DNA of 64,000 bases from Tricholoma matsutake (lineage: Eukaryota; Basidiomycota; Agaricomycetes; Agaricales; Tricholomataceae): positions 7,998,001 to 8,062,000 of the forward strand of contig AP026540.1 of NCBI GenBank assembly GCA_026075535.2, written 5' to 3'. Shown in pieces: positions 33,708 through 44,101 of the stretch. The notes under the pieces are model-generated. The model worked only from the letters and a program-made list of their open reading frames with translations. It was not told where the DNA came from and made no database searches. Numbering within the stretch: the stretch's first letter is position 1; each line of letters opens with the position of its first letter. Position numbers and translations under genes: made by a program.

Positions 33708-34696
33708 CTACACCACCTCTGCTTCTCCCTCTCCGTCTTTGTCACCCTCTCCCCCAACCTCGCCCTCTTCTCCACCCTCGTCCTTCTCTCCACCCTCCTC
33801 ATCTCCACTCTCACTCTCCTCCTTGTCATCCGCCTGCCTTTTCTCCAGATATCTCTGGAAGGCCTCCCAGTCATCTCCAGACTTGCGGATCCCATGTCTT
33901 TCCCGCCGGGACTCTTGCACTGCCCACTCCACCTCTTCATCACCCTCATCACTCTCCTCCCCAGTGCTTTCTTCCTCCACCCACTCTGGGTCCAAAGCAT
34001 CCCGGATCTCCCCCATCGACTCCCGCACCACATTGGCCACCTCAGCGAATCCCTTCCTTATCAACTTCATCATCTGTTGCATTACCTCTGGGTTATCCCT
34101 GGTTGCCCCTGTCATTCCCGCCGTTTTTGCTGCAGGGGCTTCCTGCCCCTCCCACACTACCTCCTCGCACTTATGTTTGATGCGCATGCAGTTGTTGCAC
34201 ATGTGTCCCTTTGCACCCATCTTGAAACAAGCAATCTTTTGATATTTGCATCTAGGCCACTTATCAGTAAAAGGAGACTGGGAAGGGAAACAAGTATGCA
34301 CCTTTTGCAGGGCAACGCGGTTTGCACCCGCACCGGACCCTCTGACTCCTCCGACCCCACTCGCGCCTTCAACTTGGCAACTTTCTTTTTCTTTGGGGAC
34401 TTGCTCCCCTCAGCCTCATCTTCCAAACCCGCATCCACAGCTGCCCGCTTCTTCTGTGCTCGTCTTGCAGCCGCTGCCTCTTTTTTCCGCACCTCTGCCT
34501 GGTGTGCCTCCTCAACCTTTGCAGCCTCCTCTGCTGCCTTTTGCTCCTCCTGTGCCCAGCGTTCCTCCTCCCTTGCCACTTCCTCTAGCTCCTTCATCTC
34601 CCTTTCCATCTGCTCCCTCAGTGCCCGCTCCCTCTGTTCGTGTTGGGCCTTCATTGCAGCCATTTTGATCTGTGTGGAGACTGCTGAGGTGGACAT
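33708..34696 (-). CDS. Antisense two-exon zinc-cluster (Zn2Cys6-like) protein in chromovirus copy 2
   Basis: Same position and strand as in copy 1. Exon 1 (34696-34302) starts MSTSAVSTQIKMAAMK, is a predicted coiled coil (REQMEREMKELEEVAREEER) with a Lys-rich end (SPKKKKVAKLK), and stops at LPCKR. Intron 34301-34252 (50 bp, GTGCAT...CTAG). Exon 2 (34251-33708) gives CKYQKIACFKMGAKGHMCNN then CMRIKHKCE. The spliced cluster is C-X2-C-X6-C-X9-C-X2-C-X6-C. A very acidic C-terminus follows (EESESGDEEGGEKDEGGEEG). Total 939 bp, 312 aa, with no stops, although pol on the other strand is riddled with them. Conservation of frame, splice sites and Cys spacing against copy 1 argues for past selection. 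Confidence 0.75.
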
Positions 34697-34831
34697 TTCT
34701 GATACGTGATGGGAGTAGGAAACGACATGAAAAATTTTCAACCAATTGCCGCATTCAGAAATTCAACCAACTTCCTCATTTGGACTCAAACCCTCATGTG
34801 CCTCATAGGCTTGGCACTAAGGGGGAAATAC

Positions 34832-35525
34832 TGTCAAGAACTGTTCCTTGCCTAATTGGAACCCGCATCTATCTGACCCTTTCCCACACGTCAAACTTGA
34901 TTTTTGTCTATGCCTCCTGATTTTGTTCCGGGCCGCCTTGCACTGCCCACCAGGCTGCCTTGTACAGCATCCACAGCTGCCTTCCCAAGGCTGCCATCTC
35001 TATTGCAAATTCGACTACGGATTCCTGTGCAGCTCCCGCTAGGTAATTTATCTATGCAGTCGAGACACTGCTGCAGTCTTCATTCCTGTTCCACATTATT
35101 CTGGACTACAGTATTTAAGCTTAGTTAGTTTCACCTTGTATTCCTCAGTTCATATATCGACATAGACTCAACTTTAATCTGCCAATCCAAACCTCCTTCT
35201 ACTCCAACCTCAGTTCTCTAAGAGTCTGAACTCCATTTGACTTGACCTCCAGTCTCCCTCTGAAGTTCTAACCTCATCTGAACTTAACCTAAGCCCCTCC
35301 GTACTCCTTCCTGCATTTACCTGCACTTTCCCGCTCCTACCTCCAAACCTCCAACTTGAAATTAGGACACCAGATGAGGTGAAGGGCACAGCTTCTTACA
35401 AGCTGAAGCCAAGTCCTTTCCGTTTCCCCTCCTGCAGAATCTGCAATGACCCAACAACCTTCTGTAAACAACACCCGCAGTGTCCGATTGGATTCTGACA
35501 AACCCTCTAGGATCAGTTCTTAACA
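34832..35525 (+). repeat. 3' LTR of family 2 copy 2
   Basis: Preceded by the polypurine ctaagggggaaatac and followed by gtact. Nearly identical to the 5' LTR apart from a 12-bp deletion and scattered substitutions. Confidence 0.93.
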
Positions 35526-35822
35526 GTACTCTTGGGCAAGCAGATCGAATGTGTGCTGATACATCACCAGAGCGGTGGTCTAAAGCCATGGATCTCATCC
35601 AGGAGAAGGAGGGCAATTTGTGTGATGAACAGCTTGTCACACTTATTGATCTTTTCCAGGAAAATACAGGTGCCGCTGATGCATATATATCACTAAAGCA
35701 TGACACGCTCCACTGGGTGTGGGTTCAGAAGCATCTCATTGAGCTTGGCTTTCCTCAAGCATGATTGTTGTATGAAAACTACACTATACATTTCAATATG
35801 ATTCTGACTATACTACAAAGGA

Positions 35823-37213
35823 TCATGTCAAATCCCTATGTGTGAGCTCCCGCTGATATTGGATCCACATTTGCTGAGTGATGTTTTCCTTCCTCTGATC
35901 TGCTTCTTGCTTCTTGTTTCTTCTTGCAGGCCCTGTTGCCAACTCTCCTTCGCGTCCTCCTGGTTGTGGATCTTCTATATCATCTGTAATATAGTCATTG
36001 ATTTCCTCATTGTCATATTCGCGAATGAAGTTATGGATTGCTGTGAGTGCTGGTGGGATGAGTGCCTGTATGTTCATGTCAACATCAGGGCTGGATCACA
36101 AAATCCTGAAACAATTTTTGAGGATACCAAACATTTGCTCAACAATATTACAAGCTGATGCATGGCGAAGGTTGAATAACTCTGGTGCAGTAGCTGGGCT
36201 ATAAGCATATAACTGTAAGCTTAGGCACAAAAGACTATACTTAAAAATTACAGCATACCAAAGCTCAGCATGCGCCCATTCAGCAAGATGATAATGTACC
36301 CCCCAAAAAGGTATGAGAAGTGCAAGGCAGATAGGGAAGCCTGCATCTGCCAGATAGTACCTACCAGGAGGAATTCTCATATCAGTGATATGGGCATCAT
36401 TGAACATAGTTGAATCTGAAACAGATCCCTCCCAGCCACTGAAGATATAAACAAATCTGTGATTGAAATTGCATGCAGCAAGACAGTTCTGGGTTACACA
36501 CCCTTTGCAGTCACAAGCAATAGCATGTTGCTCTGCTGTACCAGAGCAGTCAAAATGTGTTCCATCAATTGCGCCAATAGCATCATTGAAGTATGGGTGA
36601 AACTTTGGGTTGTCGAGGATATATGGGGAAATGGGGTCATTGATTTTTGGCAGCTGGACAAAGTTAGAATATAAAGGTTTAGATGAAAAAATGTGTAGCA
36701 TCTTCATGAAATATCTAAAGGCAAGGTTAAAATAAATCTCTAGCCAAAAGGAGGGAACATACTTGGAAATTGTATCATTTGAATGTTGAAACCTTTCACC
36801 TACATGTCGAGTTGAAAGTCCTGTAACACATTTATACAAGAATATTGCCAGCTGTTCTTCAAGGAGAACATTCTGAGAGTGTGATACTCCAATGATTTGG
36901 AGGTATGCAATGAGGATCTGAAAGACATGTTTATGGACACCAAGCTCACAGTGAATGCACTCAGGGTGACTATTTAATAATTCAGCAACCCAAGCAGCAC
37001 CTGACAAGGCAGAGGTATGGTACAGTGTTTGTCAAAGAGTGGTGTGGCAAAAGCAACAGATGCAGCTACAGCAGCATTGATGACAAGACATGCAGCTTGC
37101 GCAACAAAGTGTTTCCTCTGATTGTGGTCCATAGAAGATAAAACAGCAAACAACATATCTTGTGCACTATATAGACAGGAGTGCCTAAGCAGATGTCCCA
37201 TTGAAGCAAACAA
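35823..37213 (-). pseudogene. PIF/Harbinger DDE transposase (HARBI1-like)
   Basis: Minus-strand exons carry a helical N-terminus (MFASMGHLLRHS..., VAQAACLVINAAVAA), TSALSGAAWVAELLNSHPE, LEEQLAIFLYKCVTGLSTRH (DNA-binding helix), then DDE motifs AIGAIDGTHFDC, YYLADAGFPICLALLIPF and NIVEQMFGILKNCFRIL. Two spliceosomal introns are evident: GTATGTTCCC...CTTTAG restores ISK-YFMKML near 36715-36760, and GTATGC...TATAG restores AEL-C-PATAPELFNLRHA near 36205-36255. A frame break near 37020 and one TGA at about 36095 inactivate it. The C-terminus ends QRELTHRDLT. The transposase would cut and rejoin with help from the Myb-like partner. Confidence 0.8.
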
Positions 37214-37568
37214 TGTTATCTTGTGCAGGTCACTAGATGTGTCTTATGCTGCGCAAGTACACGTATCTTGCATGCAAGCCTCATTTGAGTGTATCTATCT
37301 TGTATGCGAGTGCATGTATCTTGTATGTGAGTGCATGTATCTTGTATGTGAGTGTACATATCTATGCGAGTGGTGACATATCTGCAATGAGGATCTGACA
37401 TATCTTGTGTATGTTGCACATACAAGACTGCATCTCGTCACACTTTTCCAATTCTGACTGATCTGATCACCAGATTTTGCAAAATGTATGTGGGAGAAGA
37501 AATCCATTTTTGTGATCTTAAATTAGCTAGTACAGAATATGAGATAGTAAGTTTTATGTAAGAACACA
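37214..37568. repeat. Minisatellite (about 21-bp unit) and gene-free flank
   Basis: From 37287 to about 37390 the unit gagtgcatgtatcttgtatg repeats about 4.5 times with drift. The flanking sequence shows tatcttg words on both sides but no gene. It may be the subterminal zone of the Harbinger element. Confidence 0.6.
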
Positions 37569-38030
37569 TAAGGTAGAGAAAATCCATAGTCATCCAATGT
37601 CACATGTTTGGTCAGATAACTCAAAATTACAATGAAATGTGAGCATAGAAAACTTTTGAGAACAGTAATAAAAATTCTGCTTCCCACAAAAGTTTTATAT
37701 GTTAGATTAGAAGCTTTTGAATCAGATAGATTTATTTTAGAGTGCTGTGAGGAAGTGGAGATTTTGCAACAAGTTCCAATCCTTTCTACATCAAGCATCA
37801 TGTGCACATTGAACCTCTTGCACAACTCTTGTGGAATCTCCACTTCCTTACAGCACTCTAAAATAAATCTATCTGATTCAAAAGTCTCTAATCTAACATA
37901 TAAAACTTTTGTGGGAATCAGAATTTTTATTACTGTTCTCAAAAGTTTTCTATGCTCACATTTCATTGTAATTTTGAGTTATCTGACCAAACACGTGACA
38001 TTGGATGACTATGAATTTGCTCTACCTTAG
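37569..38030. mobile_element. Foldback MITE with TA ends (mariner-type)
   Basis: Left arm TAAGGTAGAGAAAATCCATA... and right arm (complement TAAGGTAGAGCAAATTCATA...) pair over roughly 210 bp with few mismatches, leaving a short centre. TA flanks both AGGTAGAG ends, consistent with the TA duplication of Tc1/mariner elements. Mirror-image frames on both strands encode the same peptide and are artefacts of the palindrome. Confidence 0.8.
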
Positions 38031-38152
38031 TGAAATCAATTTGATCAAAATAACATGTAAATACATCAATTTCAGTGTGTTGCATCTCGGAAAAACCTCA
38101 TGGCTTTCTCTGAATGCACCGGTTGCATGGGAGTTGAGCGGAGATTATAAGC

Positions 38153-38490
38153 ATGCAAGATAGCATGTTGACAGATGGGACAGTGCAGCCTCTGTACCTC
38201 CCTGAAGGCCATGAACGTGCTGGTGTGTTCAAAGGTATGGCAGTAATTTTAGAAGAGCATGGCTGTGCACAAAAGTTACATGCTGAGTGCAAAAACTTCA
38301 AATGCACCCCACCTGCATTGGACTGCTGCTGCTGCCAACTTCTTTTCAACCAACCGGATTTCCAGGATGTCGACACTATTCTTGGAGCTGCATATGGTGA
38401 GGCTCGCAGTTTTCAGGTCATTTTCTTGCCAAAGTTTCACTGCGAGCTCAATTTCATAGAACAGTGCTGGGGCTATGCTAAGTGACTCTA
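38153..38490 (+). pseudogene. DDE transposase C-terminal fragment (Tc1/mariner-like fungal family)
   Basis: The fragment reads LPEGHERAGVFKGMAVILEE, ECKNFKCTPPALDCCCCQLL, FNQPDFQDVDTILGAAYGEA, ending in FLPKFHCELNFIEQCWGYAK, with the last catalytic Glu in NFIEQCWG. The FLPKFHCELNFIE block is typical of fungal mariner-like DDE endonucleases. A TGA follows AK and the N-terminal half is missing. A weak continuation (LDVIPVE) at 38870 suggests the original extended further right. Confidence 0.75.
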
Positions 38491-39203
38491 TCGATTTGCT
38501 AAAGTCTGAGGTTGCCTTTAGTGCAGTTTAACCTAGCAACTGTAAAGGGAGACTCAGATAGACTGAACAGCTGGAGTCCAGAGTGAGCAACTAATATATT
38601 AGATGAGACAATAAGGAGTACAGTACCTGGAGTCCAGAGTAAGCAACTGAAGAGTGTAAAACTCCAGACTCTGAGTCTACATACTGTGAAACAAACAGTG
38701 ATAAACACAAGGTGGAAACTACTCTAAGTGCCCATGAGTGTAACTATAAGTGATAGGACATGGAATAGCAGTAGAATAGAAGTAAAATAGGGAGATGGTG
38801 AATCATACATTTAACACGATTAAATCTGGAATCATTGCAAGAAGATCATCTTGGGAGAAATGCATTGGCAGCCCTTGATGTGATCCCTGTTGAGAATCAC
38901 ACTGTGAGTAAAAACATCATTGCATCATTTGATGCAGTTGTTCCAGCACACATGATGTGTGGACTATATTTAGTGCATCCCTTTGATGTGCATGTTTGAC
39001 AATACCCTTTTTGAATGAACTGATTGTTTAGATACTCATATATATACCTTGACTGATAGTCTAGACACCTCAGTTGCTTATACAAGGACTGAGATGAGTA
39101 CATTTATTTCAGCTATGAATAACATATTGCTTACTGTACATGTACATCAGAGAAATGGATCATAGCTAAGCGAGTTAGCCAAGTGATCTGCACCAGTCTG
39201 TAC
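38491..39203. other. Gene-free stretch, possibly Copia 5' LTR side
   Basis: Contains the eroded tail of the transposase to about 38900, then A/T-rich sequence with atatatacc at about 39040, a possible promoter of the Copia element whose gag starts at 44102 once elements I, H and the solo LTR are removed. LTR boundaries cannot be fixed. Confidence 0.35.
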
Positions 39204-39403
39204 TAGTGTTGCCACGGCTTGGCTAGCTGCGAGCCGGTTTAGGTAAGCAGTGCAACTCAGCTATTGGTGACTTCATAGCTGGTACAACATGGCTCGACTT
39301 GGCTAAGCTGGTGGCTCTAAGCCAGCTATAGCCACCCAAGTGATGCGTGTTAATCAACAATGTGTTGCTGCCAAATCCTCCTTCCCTTTCTACCACCACC
39401 ATT

Positions 39404-39877
39404 GGCCCAAATAACGATTGCATTGTTCGGGCCTTAGGTAAGTTTTCTATGGTTCATTTCTTGTTTTTATCAACTCACGAAATGTGCTTTTATTGTTTAG
39501 GAGCTGTTCTACTGCAAATGAGGAACATCAATGCCAAACTATGATTGCATCATTTGTAGCCTAGGTAAGTTTGTTTTTGCTTGCTTCTTCTTTTTATCAA
39601 CTGACTAAATGTATTTCTTCATTACTTAGGAGCTATTCTACTGCCAATGACACGTGCCAACAAGGTATGTCCCACACCGAGTGACCATGGCACTACCCGC
39701 TCCTCCCCATCCAAATGGGACATGATAGGTGTTAATTATGGACAAGAGGGTGAAGGGGACGGGGTGGGTGATGCAATGCAGGCCCAAACAATGCAATCGT
39801 TGTTTGGGTCCTAGGCATGTTTTTTTTACTCAATTATTGTTTTTCACTAGCTAACTATTTGTTTTCTTTCCTTTTAG
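39404..39877 (+). repeat. Three palindrome-intron modules of element I
   Basis: Intron-like stretches at 39438-39500 (GTAAGT...TTTAG), 39565-39629 (GTAAGT...CTTAG) and 39815-39877 (donor GCATGT, branch-like GCTAACTA, TTTTAG), each preceded by a palindrome arm such as ggcccaaacaatgc/gttgtttgggtc. After each acceptor the text gagctgttctactgcaaatg or a variant follows. Confidence 0.75.
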
Positions 39878-39919
39878 GATCTAAACTACAGGTAGCAGTG
39901 CAGGCCAACCACCAACAGG

Positions 39920-40065
39920 CCACGACCATGCCACTGGCATCCTCCCCATTCAAATGGGACCTGTTTAGCAGGGTTAGGATGACAGAGAGGAGAGCTTGGA
40001 GACCCGAGAAGCAGGATACCTGCATGGTGCACACCTATGCACCCCCCAAATCTGTGCCCTGACAT
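39920..40065 (+). other. FKWD-like block of element I
   Basis: Reads ASSPFKWDLFSRVRMTERRA then WRPEKQDTCMV. It shares the SPFKWD start and the RP.K.DTC end with elements A and D but diverges between. Function unknown. Confidence 0.4.
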
Positions 40066-40128
40066 GCTAACAAACCCACCAAAGCAGGTGTGGCACTGAC
40101 CCCAGCTCCTCATAACCACCCACCACCT

Positions 40129-40403
40129 GGGGGCTTCCCATGCTTTTATTTCCTAATTTATTCAATGAGTTTTGCATGAAAAATCATGAAAAAATGATTT
40201 TCTGTAACTGTTTTGTTGGCTCTTTGTGATCCAACACATAAAACAATATTTGGGTGACATTTCTCATGTCTCAAGGATGCAAATATATTATTTTGTCTAT
40301 GGTATCACAAGCACCCAATGAATAGCCACTAGAAACTCATTTTTTCATGATTTTTCATGCAAAACTCATTGAATAAATTGGGAAATAAAAGCATGGGAAA
40401 CCC
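40129..40403. mobile_element. MITE M nested in element I
   Basis: Inverted arms of about 75 bp starting CTTCCCATGCTTTTATTTCC at left and its complement at right (ggaaataaaagcatggga). The central 120 bp are not palindromic. No clear target duplication, so the family is unassigned. Confidence 0.75.
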
Positions 40404-41657
40404 ATGGGTAAAACCTGTGCATTTCCCTAGGTGGAACAGCACCAACAATGACTGCACACCCTGCCACTGCTATGAGTGACTGCTCATGGGGTGGAATGGG
40501 GGGTGCTATAGAGGTACAGGCCTCATGAGAGAAGGACCACAAACACTGAAAAGCAACCAGGACCACGATCTTCAAGATGCCACAATGACACAGATGACAC
40601 ACCACCTGCCCCCAGCCTCATGAGCAACTGCTCATGGGGTGCTTAGTGGGTGGAATGGTAACAACAAAGGAGAGATGCTGGCAGATGGGGAGAAGACAAT
40701 GGGCCAACCACCCCTCCCACTGTTGCGAGCAGCTGCTTGCAGGGTGGATGGGAGGAACTGCCAGCAAGGAAGATGGCGGGGAGGAGTAATGAGACTGAGG
40801 GAGCACCAGCAATACCCACTCCGCCTCTGCCTCACACCACAACAAGCACCCCCCACCACCGCTGCGAGCAACTGCTCGTGGGGTGGATATGGGATAAGGG
40901 AGTTTGTGGATGACAGAGGGATGGGGAGACAAAGGCAGAGAGGGCAGGGGAAATCCAGGTGAGAGAGGTGGGGAACCATGACAACAATGACCACAAGGAG
41001 CCGCTGCCACTGCTCCACCATGGCGGGCACCACCACGACTGCACCCCCACGAACAACCCATCCACCTGCCTCTAACCTCACAAACAACTGCTCATGGGAT
41101 GGATGGTGGGTGGAATGACGTGATGATGAAGGGGAACGGGGGCGACACCACCACACTGCAAACCCCAGCTTGTTGGGTGGGTGAGTGGTGAGTGATGACA
41201 GTGGGAGGAGGAGACAAGGGGAGTGATGACAGCCCTGCCCCCCCCCCACCACTGCAAGCATTCACTCGCAGGGTGGCATGGGTGCTAACAGCCATGTCAC
41301 TACCTGTGAGAAAGGGAGACAACAAGAGACAACAATGGCAGGGGGAGATGATGGAGGCAAAGGGATGAGATGGCAAAGGAAGATGACAGCGAGCAGATGC
41401 ACATCATATGCTTTTTTGCCTTTTTTGGCTTTCTTTTCATTTTCATGTAATTATTGTGTATAATCTCAGAATATACATGTTTCTGTTCAATTATTACTAC
41501 ATGAAGTGACACTTGGTAATCCTAAAAATGCAATGAAAAAACTTCTTTATCAATTTTTGAATGTCGAGCCCAAATTCAACAACAATTTTTGTGTTGTTCA
41601 TACCATACTAGCTTAGCTGGCTCCAGCCAGTTCTGAGCCAGAGCCACGGCAAGACTA

Positions 41658-41917
41658 GTCTGTACTGGTAGATACCAACACCCAATTTACTGATGTAGTT
41701 TATCTTGTATATTCTAGGATCAATTTTCTACAGGTTATGGGCCACTCTCATTCCCTCTAGGTAACGACAGGAAATTTCCTAGCCACTCATCTGTCCCAAT
41801 GCCCAGACCAATGTCCCATCGCAGATCAGATCCCTCCCTTTGTCTAATCAACCCCTAACGGGCTTTGTTGTTTCTCTATCATTGTCCTCCTTCATCCTAT
41901 AGACACTCATCGATGCT
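41658..41917. other. Copia leader remnant between elements I and H
   Basis: 260 bp without a gene. With I, H and the solo LTR removed it joins directly to the Copia Gag start at 44102. It includes attctacaggttatgggcc (41731), which could mark an LTR end and primer site, but this is not certain. Confidence 0.4.
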
Positions 41918-42186
41918 TAAGGCATGACACGGGTATAAGTAAACCCATGATAATATGGTTATGGGTATGCATGGTTATGGGTATGGATTGTAAGTTGCCA
42001 TACCTGGGCAATACTGTACCCATTTCCATGGTGTTACAGTTATGTGCGGGTATGCCAGTGCTGGGATTTTGGTCAGGTGAGTGATCATCTGACCTTGTTG
42101 ATTCACTCACAACACCTCTAATTTTAAACTATAGGACGATTCATGACCACCACCAGACTAGTAAGCAACCATAATGGCCACATCAC

Positions 42187-42286
42187 AGCCCAAATGACAT
42201 CTATTGTCGTTTGGGCCCTAGGTATTTTTTTCTATCTTTCGTTCTTGTTTTTTTCTAACTAACTAATGTTTTTATTTGGCTTTTAG
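42187..42286 (+). repeat. Palindrome-intron module of element H
   Basis: Palindrome agcccaaatgac...gtcgtttgggccc (42187-42217), donor GTATTT at 42222, branch-like TAACTAACTAA, acceptor TTTTAG at 42286 (65 bp), followed by gttctaatagtgct. Confidence 0.75.
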
Positions 42287-42354
42287 GTTCTAATAGTGCT
42301 ATAACAATGAGACAACACCATCAACAACACCACCCCACCACCGTTGCAAGCCTC

Positions 42355-42798
42355 TAGGGAAGCACAAGGGTTTTCAAGGGTTTTGAGAACTTTAAAATGA
42401 TTTTGTAAATTATGAGTTCAAATTCAGCAGCAAATGTTTTAATGCATTAAGAAAAAGGATAGGTAGTAGCCCTGTCAAGATTGCTTCCAAAGGCCAAACC
42501 CAACAGAATGCCCTTTGAACCAATGCTGCCCAAAGTGTTGTACAAAATCCATCAGTTAAACACCAAGGGTTCAAAGTAATGAAAACCTTGGAGTTTGCAG
42601 GGGATAATATATTTATTTTATTTTTAACATCTAGAAATTATATGTTCTTGCATAATATTACATGTGAATATTAATGCTAAGCATATGAAGAATGTCTGAT
42701 AAAGATTTTGAGCTCAACAACTGATTAGAAGCAGGACATTTTTATTGGTAGCAGAAATTTGGCTATTACACTTAGGCTAAAACCCTTGTGGTTCCCTA
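42355..42798. mobile_element. Short hAT-type element L (444 bp) nested in H
   Basis: Tips TAGGGAAGCACAAGGGTTTT and, complemented, TAGGGAACCACAAGGGTTTT. Flanks caagcctc / tgagcctc agree at 6 of 8 bases. It interrupts one of the GC-rich hairpins of H (gcaagcctct|gcttgc). No coding capacity. Confidence 0.7.
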
Positions 42799-43497
42799 TG
42801 AGCCTCTGCTTGCAAGGTGGATAACAACAGGGATGGGACCAATGACAAACAAGAAGTGACACACCCTGCCCCCCAGCCTCATGAGCAACTGCTCGTGGGG
42901 TGGATTGTGGGTGGGATGACAATGGGCAGCACCAGCAATGAGGAGTGGTGGGGAGGGAGAACAACAACAAATGATGACAACACCAGGCAAGCAACAACCA
43001 ATGGATGACACACCACCTGCAACTGCTCGTGAGGTGGATTGTGGGTGGAATGACAATGACAATGACAAGGACATGAGGACCACCACCACAACAGCACCCC
43101 CAACCGCTGCCATGAGCAACTGCTCATGGGGTGGAAATGGGGAGCAACTGGTTTTGTTCTGGGCAACTATGGCCACTGTCCCCCCCCCCTCTCGCTGCAA
43201 ACATGAGCAGGGGGGTTTCTTGTTCTGTTCTTGGTGACTCCAGGCAGCACCCCCCCCTCTCTTGCTGCAAATGCAAGTGGGGGGGTTTATTGTTCTATAT
43301 ATTAGCTTAATGTGATTAATTTAGTGTACTTAGATTATTAAGATACATATTTATGTCAAAACCCATGAATAACGATGGGTAACCCACCAAAACAGGTAAT
43401 ACCACACCCTTAACCATAGGAGTATGGTGTTGATGGGTATGGGTGTGGGTATCACAAAATATACCTGGGGGTTACCTGTATCATGCCCTATTGATGC

Positions 43498-44095
43498 TGT
43501 CAAGACCGATTCCCTGACCGGAATTCTGATTGTTTTCTGCCACCTTTCCCAGCTGCCTTGCATCACAGCCCACCTCCTATCAGCAGCACTGCCTAGAGAT
43601 GAAATTCTCTTATTTCCAATTCAATGAAACAGTTTCAGGATATTTGCCTTGGAGGCCGGTTTGGAAATTATCACAGCCTCAGAAACTCTGATCACCTCTG
43701 GCCCTTAGTATTTAAGCTAGCTACTTTTGTCTTGTATCAGACAGTTTGTAAATCAACAAAGTTACCCACTTAATTCCAACCCAGTTACACTCCCAATATT
43801 CTCTCAAGTCCATCTCAAACTTTAGCTCATCCTCTCTGGAAAATCTCCGGACCTCTGATCATCCTCCTTACCCTTGTCTTGAAATTAGGACACTTGATGA
43901 GGAGAAGGGTGCAACTTCTTATAAGTTGAAGCCAAGTCCTTTCTGTTCCCCACACTTGGTATGGCACATCAAGCAAACCTTGCCCCAGAATCCCATTGGG
44001 TTCCCTCCCCTGTTTGATCCTTCCCTTATCGACTTCTACCATCTGGGTATGATCAGAAATCTGATGACTTCCTTTGTTCAGCTCAGAACTTAACA
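43498..44095 (+). repeat. Solo LTR of chromovirus family 2
   Basis: 598 bp, TGTCAAGACCGATTC...TTAACA, clearly the copy 1 LTR type. The perfect 5-bp duplication gatgc (43493-43497 and 44096-44100) shows that a full element inserted here and its interior was lost by LTR-LTR recombination. Confidence 0.93.
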
Positions 44096-44101
44096 GATGC
44101 C

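Larger units (their letters stand above)
27799..35525 (+). mobile_element. Chromovirus family 2 copy 2, full length with LTRs
   Basis: LTRs 27799-28504 (706 bp) and 34832-35525 (694 bp) share TGTCAAGAAC...TTAACA ends; a 12-bp deletion near 34952 explains the length difference. Flanks are atact (27794-27798) and gtact (35526-35530), a 5-bp duplication with one change. The interior matches copy 1 in order but lacks the element A insertion. Pol carries five TGA stops and one frameshift. LTR type differs from copy 1 (longer, different middle), so it is a distinct subfamily. Confidence 0.95.
26789..35764 (+). pseudogene. Myb/SANT-like DNA-binding protein of a PIF/Harbinger element, split by chromovirus copy 2
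   Basis: Exon 1 (26789-27076) encodes MHETRLSSKSPS and a Myb/SANT-like domain (CSWTKQEEELLILFLCDNK, VIWNDAVKHLVPYRKKGGV, KACQSKYAQ). A 50-bp intron (27077-27126), exon 2 (27127-27246, WDAECGMNIGVNEKCAWDVY), a 63-bp intron (27247-27309) and exon 3 follow (KHLGAKSYAHKSFVLYD). Exon 3 stops at IEHT (27798) where the chromovirus begins and resumes at 35531 with LGQADRMCADTSPERWSKAM, ending FPQA-TGA at 35764. Apart from the insertion no stop or frameshift is seen, so the gene was intact when hit. PIF/Harbinger elements carry such a protein to help the transposase reach the nucleus and bind DNA. Confidence 0.8.
26789..37213. mobile_element. PIF/Harbinger-type transposon (ends not defined)
   Basis: A plus-strand Myb/SANT-like gene and a minus-strand DDE transposase sit tail to tail 58 bp apart once the chromovirus is removed, the two-gene layout of PIF/Harbinger elements. 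Terminal inverted repeats and the 3-bp (TWA) duplication could not be located, so the given limits are those of the genes. The element is a hybrid state: the Myb gene is decay-free while the transposase has a stop and a frame break. Confidence 0.7.
39204..41657. mobile_element. Non-autonomous hAT element I (2,454 bp)
   Basis: Tips TAGTGTTGCCACGGCTTGG at left and, complemented, TAGTCTTGCCGTGGCTC at right; perfect 8-bp duplication gtctgtac (39196-39203 and 41658-41665). TAGNG tips with 8-bp duplications are diagnostic of hAT. Subterminal words are ggctaagctgg/ccagctatagcc. The interior has three palindrome-intron modules, FKWD-like blocks, at least six GAGCAACTGCTC hairpins and a nested MITE (40129-40403). 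No transposase; long frames at 40.6-41.3 kb are low-complexity artefacts. Confidence 0.93.
41918..43490. mobile_element. Non-autonomous hAT element H (1,573 bp)
   Basis: Tips TAAGGCATGACACGGGTA and, complemented, TAGGGCATGATACAGGTA. Duplication tcgatgct (41910-41917) / ttgatgct (43491-43498), the single difference being a CpG-to-TpG change. Subterminal repeats are gggtatgcatggttatgggt type. It carries one palindrome-intron module, several GAGCAACTGCTC hairpins and nested element L. It sits exactly across the host/solo-LTR boundary, so it inserted after that LTR. Confidence 0.9.

Noticed and set aside
33690..34709. 339-codon plus-strand frame rich in Ser, Pro and Leu
   Set aside because: Shadow of the antisense zinc-cluster gene, whose spliced minus-strand reading is conserved in three copies.
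37523..38030. Two overlapping frames on opposite strands with nearly the same protein
   Set aside because: Mirror translation of a long palindrome (foldback MITE); no protein family resemblance.
40618..41261. 147- and 209-codon minus-strand frames
   Set aside because: Repeat-derived frames in element I, no domain, not shared as protein with other elements.
43498..44095. Possibility that this is the 5' LTR of a complete element
   Set aside because: It is flanked on both sides by the same gatgc duplication and followed by Copia gag, so it is a solo LTR.
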